This document shows positions 1 to 7,639 of a stretch of DNA of 64,000 nt, one piece after another; the stretch's first letter is position 1; each line of letters starts with the position of its first letter. The stretch is from positions 1 to 64,000 of the forward strand of contig NZ_PYWM01000001.1 of the NCBI RefSeq assembly GCF_003049665.1. Reading direction: 5' to 3'. This DNA comes from Lysinibacillus mangiferihumi (GTDB lineage: Bacteria; Bacillota; Bacilli; Bacillales_A; Planococcaceae). The position numbers and the translations under genes are program-made. Below the pieces are notes generated by a model. That model was not told the origin of the DNA. It searched no databases and saw only the letters and a list, made by a program, of their open reading frames with translations.

Positions 1-53
1 ACAACATTAAATCCATTGATATTCGAAGAAAAATTGAGCAAGGGGTAATTTAA
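1..53 (+). CDS. C-terminal end of a phage gene (partial)
   Basis: An open frame enters from the left edge and ends at TAA (51-53), directly before the ATG of the next gene. The last residues read about NIKSIDIRRKIEQGVI. The tight spacing to the next start fits a co-transcribed phage gene. Too little is present to name a family. Confidence 0.45.
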   Translation, partial: NIKSIDIRRKIEQGVI

Positions 54-281
54 ATGTCAATTGAAGATGAAATTTTAGCTAATCCAGTGTTACGAGAGAT
101 TCAAAATTCACTAGAATTACAGACTGCAAAAGGTTTAGCAAAATACGGTACAACGGTCAATCCGATGGATTACACAACAATTGAATGGATTGAGCACGCA
201 TTACAAGAGTCGATGGACAAAATTGTTTATTTGACAGTACTAAAACAGAAGTTGGAGGAAATGCAGAATGCGAGAGATTAA
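54..281 (+). CDS. small phage protein of unknown function
   Basis: 75 residues, mostly helical by composition, with a KYG-T-V-NP stretch followed by EWIEHALQE and D..Y. That spacing resembles small helical nucleotide-metabolism proteins in phages, but I do not recognise a family. An AAGGGG ribosome site precedes the ATG. Its end overlaps the next gene by 14 bases, which indicates translational coupling. It sits in the accessory/early part of the prophage beside a YopX and a MazG-like gene. Confidence 0.6.
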   Translation: MSIEDEILANPVLREIQNSLELQTAKGLAKYGTTVNPMDYTTIEWIEHALQESMDKIVYLTVLKQKLEEMQNARD

Positions 282-693
282 GTTTAGAATATGGTGCAAA
301 CAAAATGAATCAATGCAAAGAGTTTCAAAAATTGGATTTGACGAGGGTAAGTTATGGTACGTATTAGATGAGGACCACGAAACCCAACCGCCATATTTCG
401 AGGATGATGATGATTGGGTGTTAATGCAATACACAGGCTTAAAGGACAAGAACGGCAAGGAGATTTATGAGGGTGATATTTTAAAAACTCCTTCAGTAAG
501 TGGAAAAGGAGACATTATAACAACTATAGAGTGGAATGAATTTAGTTGGAAAGAGAAATTAATTTATTCACCTATTCACCAATTTTACGAGTATTTTGAT
601 TTCTCGGATGAAACTGGTGAAGATTCCGAAGTAATCGGCAATATTTACGAAAACCCCGAACTACTGGAGGAATCACAAAATGAATCTAAATAA
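268..693 (+). CDS. YopX-family phage protein
   Basis: 141 residues. The start MREIKFRIW, the central YTGLKDKNGKEIYEGDIL block and the late VIGNIYENPELL block are the hallmarks of the YopX family, common in Firmicute prophages (first named in SPbeta). Biochemical role is unknown; the fold is a beta-rich barrel. The ATG has a GGAGG site 9 bases upstream inside the previous gene, and the 3' end overlaps the next gene, so the three genes form one transcript. Confidence 0.85.
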   Translation: MREIKFRIWCKQNESMQRVSKIGFDEGKLWYVLDEDHETQPPYFEDDDDWVLMQYTGLKDKNGKEIYEGDILKTPSVSGKGDIITTIEWNEFSWKEKLIYSPIHQFYEYFDFSDETGEDSEVIGNIYENPELLEESQNESK

Positions 694-1207
694 ATTTCAA
701 GAGTTGTCAAAACGAACAATGCCATTACAAGGTGAGCCGAAAAACCATATTCATAAAGAACATGGCATAACTAATTATGCTTTAGGCTTGATTGGTGAGT
801 GTGTCGAGGTATTGAGTGCTGCTAATGATCGTGAAGCAATTCTAAAGGAAATTGGTGATGTATCGCATTACGCATTTGGACTTTTAACCTTCCTAGGAGA
901 AATATACGAACCACTTGCTAATTATACTGTGGAAGGCACAAAAGAAAGCATAATCAATAAAATCATTATCCTATCCGGTGAGATTTCAGAACAAGTAAAG
1001 AAATTCGTGTTTCATCGTCATGAATTAAATTCAAGTAAGATGATATTAGCATTAAAAATGTTAATTCAAAACTTGGTTGCATTAGCTGGATTTTACGATT
1101 CATCACTAGAACAAATTTGCAAAATGAACATTGATAAATTGAAATTGCGTTATCCAGATAAATTTAATGTTGAGGATAGTAAAAAGCGTGTTGATACGGT
1201 GCAGTAG
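680..1207 (+). CDS. MazG-like nucleotide pyrophosphohydrolase (phage)
   Basis: 175 residues. The N-terminal half carries the MazG-like pattern: an amphipathic NKFQELSKRT helix, then ALGLIGECVEVL and EIGDVSHYAFGLL, where the E..E and E..D acidic residues would bind Mg2+. Family members hydrolyse (d)NTPs to the monophosphate and PPi, and phages use them to shape the nucleotide pool. The second half repeats a helical pattern without clear motifs. The start has GGAGG 7 bases upstream. The substrate cannot be told from sequence. Confidence 0.75.
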   Translation: MNLNKFQELSKRTMPLQGEPKNHIHKEHGITNYALGLIGECVEVLSAANDREAILKEIGDVSHYAFGLLTFLGEIYEPLANYTVEGTKESIINKIIILSGEISEQVKKFVFHRHELNSSKMILALKMLIQNLVALAGFYDSSLEQICKMNIDKLKLRYPDKFNVEDSKKRVDTVQ

Positions 1208-1246
1208 AAAGATATTTTAATCTTGCTGGAAAGAGAAGTGATTTAA

Positions 1247-1441
1247 TTGCCAACTGTTAAACGAGTTATTGAAGAATTACAGAAATTAAAAGAAGAATAC
1301 GATAATTTGCGAGTGAACATTGCAGATGATTTCAATGACGATTGGATTGATAAAGCCTTAGTTAAAGTTGAAAAATTAAAAGAGTTACGGAAAGCGATTG
1401 AACAAATGGAGAACTTAAAAGTACAAGTATCAAACAATTAG
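1247..1441 (+). CDS. short coiled-coil phage protein (TTG start)
   Basis: 64 residues starting at TTG, with a GAGAAGTGA ribosome site at about 8 bases. The protein is almost entirely charged heptad repeats (VIEELQKLKEEYDNL, VKVEKLKELRKAIEQMENL), so a coiled coil is likely. No family recognised. It lies between the MazG-like gene and the late regulator. Confidence 0.6.
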   Translation: MPTVKRVIEELQKLKEEYDNLRVNIADDFNDDWIDKALVKVEKLKELRKAIEQMENLKVQVSNN

Positions 1442-1479
1442 TCATTATTACTGAAAAACAAACAAGGTAGGTGCTGCAC

Positions 1480-1545
1480 ATGCCTACGTTATTGCGTAGT
1501 AAAGCACAAAATGCCATTTATAAATTGTGGAGGGCATATGAGTAA
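1480..1545 (+). CDS. possible 21-residue leader peptide overlapping the late regulator
   Basis: AAGGTAGGTG followed by ATG at 1480 gives a 21-residue peptide (begins MPTLLRSKAQNAIYKLW) whose stop at 1543-1545 overlaps the start of the next gene (1538). The ribosome site of the next gene lies inside it. Translational coupling is plausible; it could also be a chance frame. Confidence 0.35.
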   Translation: MPTLLRSKAQNAIYKLWRAYE

Positions 1546-1957
1546 ATTATCAGCAGTACAAAATAAAACTATCGAAGAATATTGGTCAAGTTTAGATGAA
1601 CTCAAAAAGCAGTTGCGCTATCGTGAATGGGAATTATTAAATGCACACCAAGAAACAGATACGAATATTGGTGGTGGCAAATCTAATCGTATTTCTGACA
1701 CAACAGGTAATAAAGCTATTATTCTTGCAGAAGATAAAAACTATCAGCATTTAAAAAATGTTATTACAACACTAGAACAACTTTACAAAGAATTAGATCA
1801 TGATCAAAAAACAATTGTGGACATGCGATATTTCGATAAACAAGAAGCATATGAATGGTCCCATGTAGCTGATAAATTATATATGTCAGTCCAACGGGTA
1901 TTGCGTAAGAGAAATATGCTGATTGATGAAACTGCTAGAAGATTGGGGTGGGTGTGA
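1538..1957 (+). CDS. ArpU/RinA-type phage late transcription regulator
   Basis: 139 residues from the ATG preceded by TGTGGAGGG (an in-frame ATG at 1511 lacks a ribosome site). The C-terminal half (YFDKQEAYEWSHVADKLYMS followed by VQRVLRKRNMLID) matches the sigma-70 region-4-like helix-turn-helix of ArpU/RinA-family proteins, which activate late (packaging, structural) transcription in Firmicute siphoviruses. The position just upstream of the HNH-terminase module is the usual one. Target promoters are probably in the noncoding stretch 2180-2600 or near 4350. Confidence 0.75.
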   Translation: MSKLSAVQNKTIEEYWSSLDELKKQLRYREWELLNAHQETDTNIGGGKSNRISDTTGNKAIILAEDKNYQHLKNVITTLEQLYKELDHDQKTIVDMRYFDKQEAYEWSHVADKLYMSVQRVLRKRNMLIDETARRLGWV

Positions 1958-2179
1958 GTGATTATATTAATCTCGTTATATCTGATAAGAATGGTAGCGA
2001 CATATTTTATTTTACGTAAGATTTATATAAAAAGACCTCATATGGTAGGTGGTATTGATATTTTATTTTGTTCAATACCTTTTGTTGGAGTATTTATTTT
2101 AAGTACATTACTTCCATTTGTCTTTGATGTATCAACGAAATCTCGAATGTTGGATTTAATTTTCTTCGTAAAGAGATAG
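1958..2179 (+). CDS. small two-helix membrane protein
   Basis: 73 residues from a GTG that touches the stop of the preceding gene. Two hydrophobic segments (about residues 2-19 and 34-55) flank a basic loop. No family recognised. The strong hydrophobicity and tight coupling support a real gene. Confidence 0.5.
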   Translation: MIILISLYLIRMVATYFILRKIYIKRPHMVGGIDILFCSIPFVGVFILSTLLPFVFDVSTKSRMLDLIFFVKR

Positions 2180-2367
2180 CGTAATTGTGCCATATAGCGA
2201 ATTACGCAAAAATCTGTAGTAAATTGATATTGTGATAAGTTTTCAAAAGCGCACGGAAATGCGTTAAAAAATATTGCTTACAATAATAAACACGTTCGCT
2301 TGTACGTGTGTTGCTAAAAACAAGCATTCAACTTAATAAGACGATTGCGGAGTCGTCAACACTATGG

Positions 2368-2396
2368 AGAGGCTACTATATTGGTAGTCTCTTTTT
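2368..2396 (+). terminator. intrinsic terminator
   Basis: AGAGGCTACTA pairs with TGGTAGTCTCT (two G-U pairs) around a 3-base loop, followed by TTTTT. It would end the transcript coming from the regulator and membrane-protein genes. Confidence 0.75.
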
Positions 2397-2499
2397 ATGA
2401 GAATAATGTATCTCCTATGTATGCAACAGCAAATAAAAACGCCAAAGCAATAATGATTGTTATAATAGGTACTATAATTTTGTTTCGAATAAATTGCAT
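2395..2499 (-). CDS. 34-residue hydrophobic peptide, antisense moron candidate
   Basis: On the minus strand, AGGAGTG then ATG (2497-2499) opens a 34-residue peptide that is one transmembrane helix (IVPIITIIIALAFLF) with a short polar tail. Its stop runs into the terminator at 2368-2396, which would also fold on this strand. It resembles in size the hydrophobic peptides of type I toxins or small phage membrane proteins, but no family is recognised. Confidence 0.45.
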   Translation of the reverse strand: MQFIRNKIIVPIITIIIALAFLFAVAYIGDTLFS

Positions 2500-2563
2500 G
2501 ATATCACTCCTATTAATTAGTTGAGTTTTTATTATGCATCAAATTTCTTATAATGACAATACA

Positions 2564-2599
2564 TTCCATTTACTCTATCATTGTAGGTAGATGGGAGGT
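2564..2599 (+). repeat. duplicated leader module, copy A
   Basis: TTCCATTT and, 8 bases later, ATTGTAGGTAGATGGGAGGT (2580-2599). The same two blocks with the same spacing recur at 2865-2900, with 19 of 20 bases identical in the second block. Each copy ends in the ribosome site of a small gene. Confidence 0.75.
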
Positions 2600-2605
2600 T
2601 TTTTT

Positions 2606-2797
2606 ATGACAGATACAGAAGAAAAACTTATTCAAATTATTCAAGATATGTCTGAAGAAGAAGTTAAGGCTAAATTTACTGAATTAATGTGGAACTATTA
2701 TAGAATTAAAAACAGTCCATATTCTGAAGAAGAATGTATGAATGATTATGTAAGTATGTATAAAACTACTATTTTAAGAAAACTAAAAGGTAAGTAA
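2606..2797 (+). CDS. small acidic phage protein of unknown function
   Basis: 63 residues from the ATG 6 bases after GGGAGG (an in-frame ATG at 2591 lies before the ribosome site). Helical, acidic, with ELMWNYYRIKNSPYSEEEC. No family recognised. It is flanked by its own leader module and its own terminator (2811-2835), so it looks like an independent accessory cassette. Confidence 0.6.
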   Translation: MTDTEEKLIQIIQDMSEEEVKAKFTELMWNYYRIKNSPYSEEECMNDYVSMYKTTILRKLKGK

Positions 2798-2810
2798 TTT
2801 TACGATAGGT

Positions 2811-2835
2811 CACATCTAACAAGGTGTGGCTTTTT
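2811..2835 (+). terminator. intrinsic terminator of the first accessory cassette
   Basis: CACATC pairs with GGTGTG around TAACAA and is followed by GCTTTTT. The tail GTGGCTTTTTATTAT is repeated exactly after the next cassette (3148-3162). Confidence 0.6.
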
Positions 2836-2864
2836 ATTATCAAAATTATATTAGTGCTATCTAT

Positions 2865-2900
2865 TTCCATTTCATTTACAATTGTAGGTGGATGGGAGGT
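2865..2900 (+). repeat. duplicated leader module, copy B
   Basis: Second copy of the module at 2564-2599, with the same spacing between the TTCCATTT block and the GGGAGGT block. Confidence 0.75.
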
Positions 2901-2909
2901 GTAGAAAAT

Positions 2910-3119
2910 ATGGGTACTATAAGCTTTTTTGTCACTGGTCCTAATGAGACTTTGCAAGATAAAATCGATGAAATTGTAAAAGAGCACGAAAGACTTAACC
3001 CAAAACACAAGGTTGTTTTGAAAATCTTGGAGTCAACAACTGAAGGTTGTGCGTTTGGTACAACTCAACATGTGTACAGTTTAGATTTGATACATGTTGA
3101 CGATTTGAAAGAAGAATAA
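2910..3119 (+). CDS. small phage protein of unknown function
   Basis: 69 residues from the ATG 9 bases after GGGAGGT. An open frame extends up to 2826, but that part is the preceding terminator and leader, so the later start is chosen. The sequence alternates strands and a helix (MGTISFFVTGP, IDEIVKEHERLNPKHKVVLKI, HVYSLDLIHV), which suggests a small alpha/beta fold of the sporulation-Y/DUF type seen in phages; no family is assigned. Confidence 0.6.
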   Translation: MGTISFFVTGPNETLQDKIDEIVKEHERLNPKHKVVLKILESTTEGCAFGTTQHVYSLDLIHVDDLKEE

Positions 3120-3130
3120 TACATAAAAGT

Positions 3131-3157
3131 CGCACTCACTACGAGTTGTGGCTTTTT
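3131..3157 (+). terminator. probable terminator of the second accessory cassette
   Basis: GCACTC faces GAGTTGTGG with one bulge, followed by CTTTTT. Shares a 15-base tail with the terminator at 2811. Confidence 0.5.
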
Positions 3158-3183
3158 ATTATGCCTTGAGAGGTGGTGTACGA

Positions 3184-3348
3184 ATGGCTAAATCATTGTT
3201 ATGGATTTATGTAATATTGAACGTAGTTGTTAATATGATGGGAGTTTACCAAGGTTATGAACGTGATGTCTTCTCGATTACATCGGTGTGGATAGCCATT
3301 GCTGTTATTGCAGTATGTGAGTCAATTGAAAAGGTAAAGAGTAAATGA
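3184..3348 (+). CDS. small membrane protein, two hydrophobic segments
   Basis: 54 residues from the ATG after GAGAGGTGG. Hydrophobic segments at residues 4-18 and 33-45 are separated by a polar YQGYERD loop. The frame extends up to 3148 only through terminator sequence, so that start was rejected. No family recognised. Confidence 0.55.
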   Translation: MAKSLLWIYVILNVVVNMMGVYQGYERDVFSITSVWIAIAVIAVCESIEKVKSK

Positions 3349-3369
3349 ATTGTGGAGGGCAGAGAGAAA

Positions 3370-3738
3370 ATGAAATATAAACATAAAGCTATATGTTTAG
3401 TGTGTGGTCATAACGATATGGTATTTCATGATAGCAAAGATGATTATCAAGAAGTACGTGTTTGTCCAAAATGTAACGGTGCGTATGTAGATATTTGGAA
3501 GAAACATAAATATTTAAACGATACAAATAATCAAATCGAAATTACAATGACCAACCCAAATGAACCACCAAAGATAATACTTAACGGCAAGAAGATTAAA
3601 GGAATCGTTAGTCTTGAATATAAATTTGATACACGCACTGATGAAACATATGGTCAACATAACTTTTCTGTTCAATATTGCGATAAGGATACTATGACCA
3701 TTAGAACAGCTAAAGTGCAAACGATAATGGAGGGATGA
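3370..3738 (+). CDS. zinc-ribbon phage protein of unknown function
   Basis: 122 residues from the ATG 10 bases after TGGAGGG. The N-terminus has paired cysteines (CLVC, CPKC) typical of a zinc ribbon, followed by a beta-rich C-terminal part with no recognised motif. The stop is 4 bases before the next gene, so they are co-transcribed. Confidence 0.6.
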   Translation: MKYKHKAICLVCGHNDMVFHDSKDDYQEVRVCPKCNGAYVDIWKKHKYLNDTNNQIEITMTNPNEPPKIILNGKKIKGIVSLEYKFDTRTDETYGQHNFSVQYCDKDTMTIRTAKVQTIMEG

Positions 3739-3741
3739 ACA

Positions 3742-4005
3742 ATGGGAAGTGTTAGAGGAATCACTATTGAATTAGGATTCAATGACAAATCTAAATTAAA
3801 GCTACGAGCAATCGCAAAGCATGTTGGTGCGTTGGCGGATGAGTTAGATGCTATTGATAAAAAACAACCATGTGAAAGGTGTGGTTCTTATTATGGCTAT
3901 GTGCAAAAATATTTTCATGGCGATGAGGTTGTTAGTCAACAATATCGATGTCATGAATGTTTAGCAGAGTATGAACTACCAACACGATTAGAAGGTACTG
4001 ACTAA
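3742..4005 (+). CDS. small zinc-finger phage protein
   Basis: 87 residues with CERC and CHEC pairs (residues about 44-47 and 73-76), a likely zinc knuckle. It starts MGSVRGITIEL, close to the start of the tape measure (GRIKGITIELNG), which may be coincidence. It lies next to the HNH gene and may assist DNA transactions; function unknown. Confidence 0.6.
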   Translation: MGSVRGITIELGFNDKSKLKLRAIAKHVGALADELDAIDKKQPCERCGSYYGYVQKYFHGDEVVSQQYRCHECLAEYELPTRLEGTD

Positions 4006-4010
4006 CAACA

Positions 4011-4346
4011 ATGCAAGAATACAAATCAATTGAACAAAAGCGTAAGTTCTATGACAGTAGTGACTGGAAACAAATGCGTGCTGAAGTAAGGAAACGAGAC
4101 AACAAGGAATGCCAAGAATGTAAACGTAATGGTCTTGTTCAAATCGATGATGCAAACCAATTAAACAATGATGGCACACGAAAGAAGATTCAACTTGTAG
4201 TCCATCACATCAAAGAACTAGAAGACCATCCAGACTTAGCACTCGATATTAACAATCTTGAAACACTTTGTGTCGATTGCCACAATCGCATTCATGGTCG
4301 AGTGTTCAGTAAACCAAACAAATGGAGAGATGATGAGAAATGGTAA
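4011..4346 (+). CDS. HNH endonuclease of the packaging module
   Basis: 111 residues. The HNH core is visible: C-x2-C (CQECK), then VVHHIKELEDHPDL, NNLETLCVDCHNRIHG. In HK97-type cos phages an HNH protein encoded directly before the terminase genes works with the terminase in cos cleavage. The placement here, followed by a GC-rich gap and TerS, matches that organisation. Confidence 0.85.
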   Translation: MQEYKSIEQKRKFYDSSDWKQMRAEVRKRDNKECQECKRNGLVQIDDANQLNNDGTRKKIQLVVHHIKELEDHPDLALDINNLETLCVDCHNRIHGRVFSKPNKWRDDEKW

Positions 4347-4463
4347 TACCCCCGGGTCAAAAAGTTTGCGATTTTTTAAATCATGGGCACCGGGGAGGGG
4401 GTGTTCTGTCCAGATTTTTTTAATATAGCTATTTCCACGCGAGAGGGGGGAGGGGGTTAAATT
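4347..4463 (+). other. candidate cos (packaging) region
   Basis: The gap between the HNH gene and TerS is unlike its AT-rich surroundings. It has a CCCCCGGGTC block (about 4351), a GCACCGGGGAGGGGG block (about 4387) and a second G-run at 4445. In Firmicute HNH-terminase phages the cohesive ends map to this gap. The exact nick sites cannot be told from sequence alone. Confidence 0.5.
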
Positions 4464-4796
4464 ATGGATTTAGAAAAATTGAAAGCACAGCTGATGAGTC
4501 GAATCGATACAGACGATTTACTCGAAGTGAAAAAAGTGGAGCGGTATATTGAACTGCTTAAACTTGATTCGCAATGTGATGAAGTCTTAGCGCGCGATGG
4601 CTCAACCGTCACTATTGAAAATGGAAAACAACGATTCGTTAAAAGTCATCCGGCCATGACTGATAAAACAAAAATAAACACGCAATTAATCGCTTTGGAG
4701 AAGTCATTTAACTTTGTCGATGAAGGATTGCCCCCTGCTGCATCAACTGTGGAAGGTAAAAGCAAAGAAGAATACTCGGAAGATGATTTAATTTGA
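4464..4796 (+). CDS. terS: terminase small subunit, P27 family
   Basis: 110 residues with the P27-type pattern: an N-terminal DNA-binding helical part, VERYIELLKLDSQCDEVL, GSTVTIENGKQRFVKSHPA, and a conserved helix near QLIALEKSF. It recognises phage DNA for packaging and recruits the large subunit. Its end overlaps the TTG start of TerL. Confidence 0.85.
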   Translation: MDLEKLKAQLMSRIDTDDLLEVKKVERYIELLKLDSQCDEVLARDGSTVTIENGKQRFVKSHPAMTDKTKINTQLIALEKSFNFVDEGLPPAASTVEGKSKEEYSEDDLI

Positions 4797-6478
4797 TTAG
4801 TAATAAGTATGTGGATGAATATATCCAACTTTATGAATCTGGACAAATCAAACTGAATAAAGAACGAATCATGTTGATTGAATATTTGCGAGAGCATGTA
4901 TTAAGTCGAGATGATTTATATTTTGATGACGATATGATTGAAAAATGTATCCGATTCGGTGAGAAGTGGTATTTCCCTTTACAACCGTTTCAGAAATTTT
5001 TAATCGCATTCGTCTTTTTATTTTTCAAAAAGAATGACCGTGTGTTTTATCGAAAGCATTTATGGATGCTTGGTCGTGGTGGTGGTAAGAATGGTTTGAT
5101 TTCAGTTGTTACCCATTTCTTGATTGGACCGCATCATGGTATTAGAGAATACAACGTTTCGATTGTAGCCAACAGTGAAGAACAAGCAAAAACATCCTTT
5201 GATGAAACCTACAATGTCATTGGACGGAACAGCATTTTAAAATCAATGTTTTATCGAACAAAAGAAAAGATTACAAGTAATAAAACTGATTCGATATTAA
5301 AGTTCCGTACTTCCAACGGTGAAACAAAAGATGGTTTACGTGATGGTGCTGTTGTATTTGATGAAATCCACCAATTTGAGAGCAATAAAGATGTTCGTGT
5401 TCATATTTCAGGGCTAGGTAAAAAGAAAAACCCACGCGAATTCTACATTGGTACAGATGGTTATGTACGCGATGGATTTTTAGATGGTCAAAAATCTAAG
5501 GCTCTTAAAGTATTAAAAGGTGAAGCACGGCCAAATGCATTGTTTCCCTTCATCTGCAAATTGGATGAGGAAAAAGAAGTTGATGATATTGAGAGCTGGG
5601 AAAAAGCAAATCCGATGCTTTGTCATCCACGAAGTGAATATGCTCAAGGGCTATTCGATACGATTTATGAAGAGTATGAGGATTTAGAAGATGATCCTAC
5701 AAATCGTGAGGAGTTCATGACAAAGCGTATGAACTGTCCTGTGACCGATTTAGAGCGTTCTGTTGCTAAGTGGGAAGAAATACTAGCAACTAATAGAGAG
5801 ATGCCTAATTTACACGGTAGAGAGGCTATAGGAGCCATTGACTTTGCAAGTATACGAGACTTCGCAGCATGTGGTTTGTTATTCCGTGAGAACAGTGATT
5901 ACGTTTGGAAAACTCATTCTTATGCCAGAAAAGAGTTTGTTGATAAATACTACAGCTACAGCAAAAAACAAGATGCTGAAATGGCTGGCAAACGTAAATT
6001 TGCACCTATTAGAGAATGGGAAGAACAAGGTCTTTTATCAGTTGTGGAAGGCGAAACGATTGACCCAAATTTAGTTGTATCCTGGTTTGTTGAAATGCGA
6101 AATTATTACGACATCAAAAAAATAATCGGTGATAATTTCCGAATGGAAGTGTTAAAGCCTTTATTTGAAGCAGAAGGATTTGAAGTTGAGATTATTCGTA
6201 ATCCGCGGGCCATCCACAGTTTATTAGCTCCACGAATCGAGCTTGCTTTTGCCAATCGTCAAATTATATTTGGGGACAATCCTCTAATGCGTTGGTACAC
6301 AAACAATGTGCTAGTTGTTATCAAAAAAGATGGCAATAAAGAGTATCAAAAGAAAGAGCCTATACGTAGGAAAACAGATGGCTTCCAAGCATTTGTACAT
6401 GCCATATATCGAGCTGATGAAGTAGCCGGAACGGATATAGGTAGCTCATTGGATGCACTTAACGCATTGAATTTCTAG
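4793..6478 (+). CDS. terL: terminase large subunit
   Basis: 561 residues from TTG, overlapping terS. Walker A is GRGGGKN (about residues 94-100), Walker B is VVFDEIH (about 187-193), and acidic nuclease residues follow around AIGAIDFASIRDFAA. This is the ATP-driven packaging motor and cos-cutting nuclease of HK97-type siphoviruses. Length and motif order are normal. Confidence 0.95.
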   Translation: MISNKYVDEYIQLYESGQIKLNKERIMLIEYLREHVLSRDDLYFDDDMIEKCIRFGEKWYFPLQPFQKFLIAFVFLFFKKNDRVFYRKHLWMLGRGGGKNGLISVVTHFLIGPHHGIREYNVSIVANSEEQAKTSFDETYNVIGRNSILKSMFYRTKEKITSNKTDSILKFRTSNGETKDGLRDGAVVFDEIHQFESNKDVRVHISGLGKKKNPREFYIGTDGYVRDGFLDGQKSKALKVLKGEARPNALFPFICKLDEEKEVDDIESWEKANPMLCHPRSEYAQGLFDTIYEEYEDLEDDPTNREEFMTKRMNCPVTDLERSVAKWEEILATNREMPNLHGREAIGAIDFASIRDFAACGLLFRENSDYVWKTHSYARKEFVDKYYSYSKKQDAEMAGKRKFAPIREWEEQGLLSVVEGETIDPNLVVSWFVEMRNYYDIKKIIGDNFRMEVLKPLFEAEGFEVEIIRNPRAIHSLLAPRIELAFANRQIIFGDNPLMRWYTNNVLVVIKKDGNKEYQKKEPIRRKTDGFQAFVHAIYRADEVAGTDIGSSLDALNALNF

Positions 6479-6493
6479 AGAGGGGGTGAAAGC

Positions 6494-7639
6494 ATGGGAT
6501 GGTTACAGGATGTGCTCAATAAAAATAAAGAAATTGGCAAGATGTTTGATGAATTTGATTTCTTTGGTATTGAAACAAGCCAACGAGCTTATTTAAAAAA
6601 GATAGCTTTAGAAACCTGCATTAACTTTATTGGCAGGACTATTTCACAGTCCGATTTTCGGTTTTTGAAGGATGGCAAAAGACAATTAGATGATTGGCAT
6701 TATCTTCTTAATATAAGACCTAATACAGATCAAAGTGCTTCAGACTTTTGGCAAGATTTCGTTTATAAATTGCTTCATGAAAATGAAGTGTTGGTTATTC
6801 TAACTGACAATAATGATTTATTAATAGCAGATAGCTTTGATCGAATAGAGTATGCAATTTATCCAGACATTTTTAAAAGCGTGACAGTAAAGGATTACAC
6901 ATTCCAACGATCTTTTAATATGGATGAGGTTATCCATATTAGTTACAACAATGAAAAGTTGACAAAGTTCATGAATGGCATGTTTGAAGATTATACAAAT
7001 CTATTTAGCCGTATGATTGAAACCAATATGTTTGCAAATCAAATTCGCGCAACTGCCGAAATGGATTCCACTCAAAAACTTGATGATGAAAATTTAGGTA
7101 AATTGCAGAATTTCATTAACAAACTATTTGGTGCCTTTCGACAGAACGCTTTTGCGATTGTACCTAAGCTAAAAGGTTTTAACTATGAAGAAATTGTTGA
7201 TGGTTCAAATGGTGGTAGGTCTGTTGAAGAATTATCAAAGGTTAAACGTGATCTGATTGATGACGTTGCTAACATTCTAGGCATTCCTACATCTTTAGTT
7301 CATGGAGATATGGCTGAATTTGAAACAGCTATTAAAGCATACATCAAATTTTGTATTGCTCCTTTAGTCAAAAAAATCGAAGATGAGCTCAATGCAAAGC
7401 TAATTGATAAAAAGGAATTCTTAAAAGGCTCCAGGATAGAAGTAAAGGGTGTCACAGAAACGAGTGTAATCGAAAACTCCGAAGCTGTAGACAAATTAGT
7501 TGCTTCAGGGGCATTTACTCGAAATGAGGTGCGTGAATTGTTTGGGGCTGAACGTTCTGATGATCCAGAGTTAGATAAATTTGTTATTACGAAGAACTAT
7601 CAATCTACTGATGCAGTTGAAGGAGGTGAAAATGAATGA
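6494..7639 (+). CDS. portal protein, HK97 family
   Basis: 381 residues, preceded by GAGAGGGGGTG. The sequence CINFIGRTISQSDFRF, the central long helices and DDVANILGIPTSLVHG are typical of phage portals. It forms the dodecameric ring at the capsid vertex through which DNA passes. It overlaps the protease gene by 4 bases (ATGA). Confidence 0.9.
   Translation: MGWLQDVLNKNKEIGKMFDEFDFFGIETSQRAYLKKIALETCINFIGRTISQSDFRFLKDGKRQLDDWHYLLNIRPNTDQSASDFWQDFVYKLLHENEVLVILTDNNDLLIADSFDRIEYAIYPDIFKSVTVKDYTFQRSFNMDEVIHISYNNEKLTKFMNGMFEDYTNLFSRMIETNMFANQIRATAEMDSTQKLDDENLGKLQNFINKLFGAFRQNAFAIVPKLKGFNYEEIVDGSNGGRSVEELSKVKRDLIDDVANILGIPTSLVHGDMAEFETAIKAYIKFCIAPLVKKIEDELNAKLIDKKEFLKGSRIEVKGVTETSVIENSEAVDKLVASGAFTRNEVRELFGAERSDDPELDKFVITKNYQSTDAVEGGENE

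Larger units (their letters stand above)
2180..2563 (+). other. noncoding stretch rich in hairpins, before the accessory cassettes
   Basis: No plus-strand gene is evident. It holds hairpins (ACACGT 2290-2295 with ACGTGT 2304-2309), a terminator at 2368-2396, a minus-strand mini-gene at 2395-2499, and a TATAAT at 2549-2554 that could serve the next gene. Located just after the late regulator, it could contain a late promoter, but I see no -35. Confidence 0.5.
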
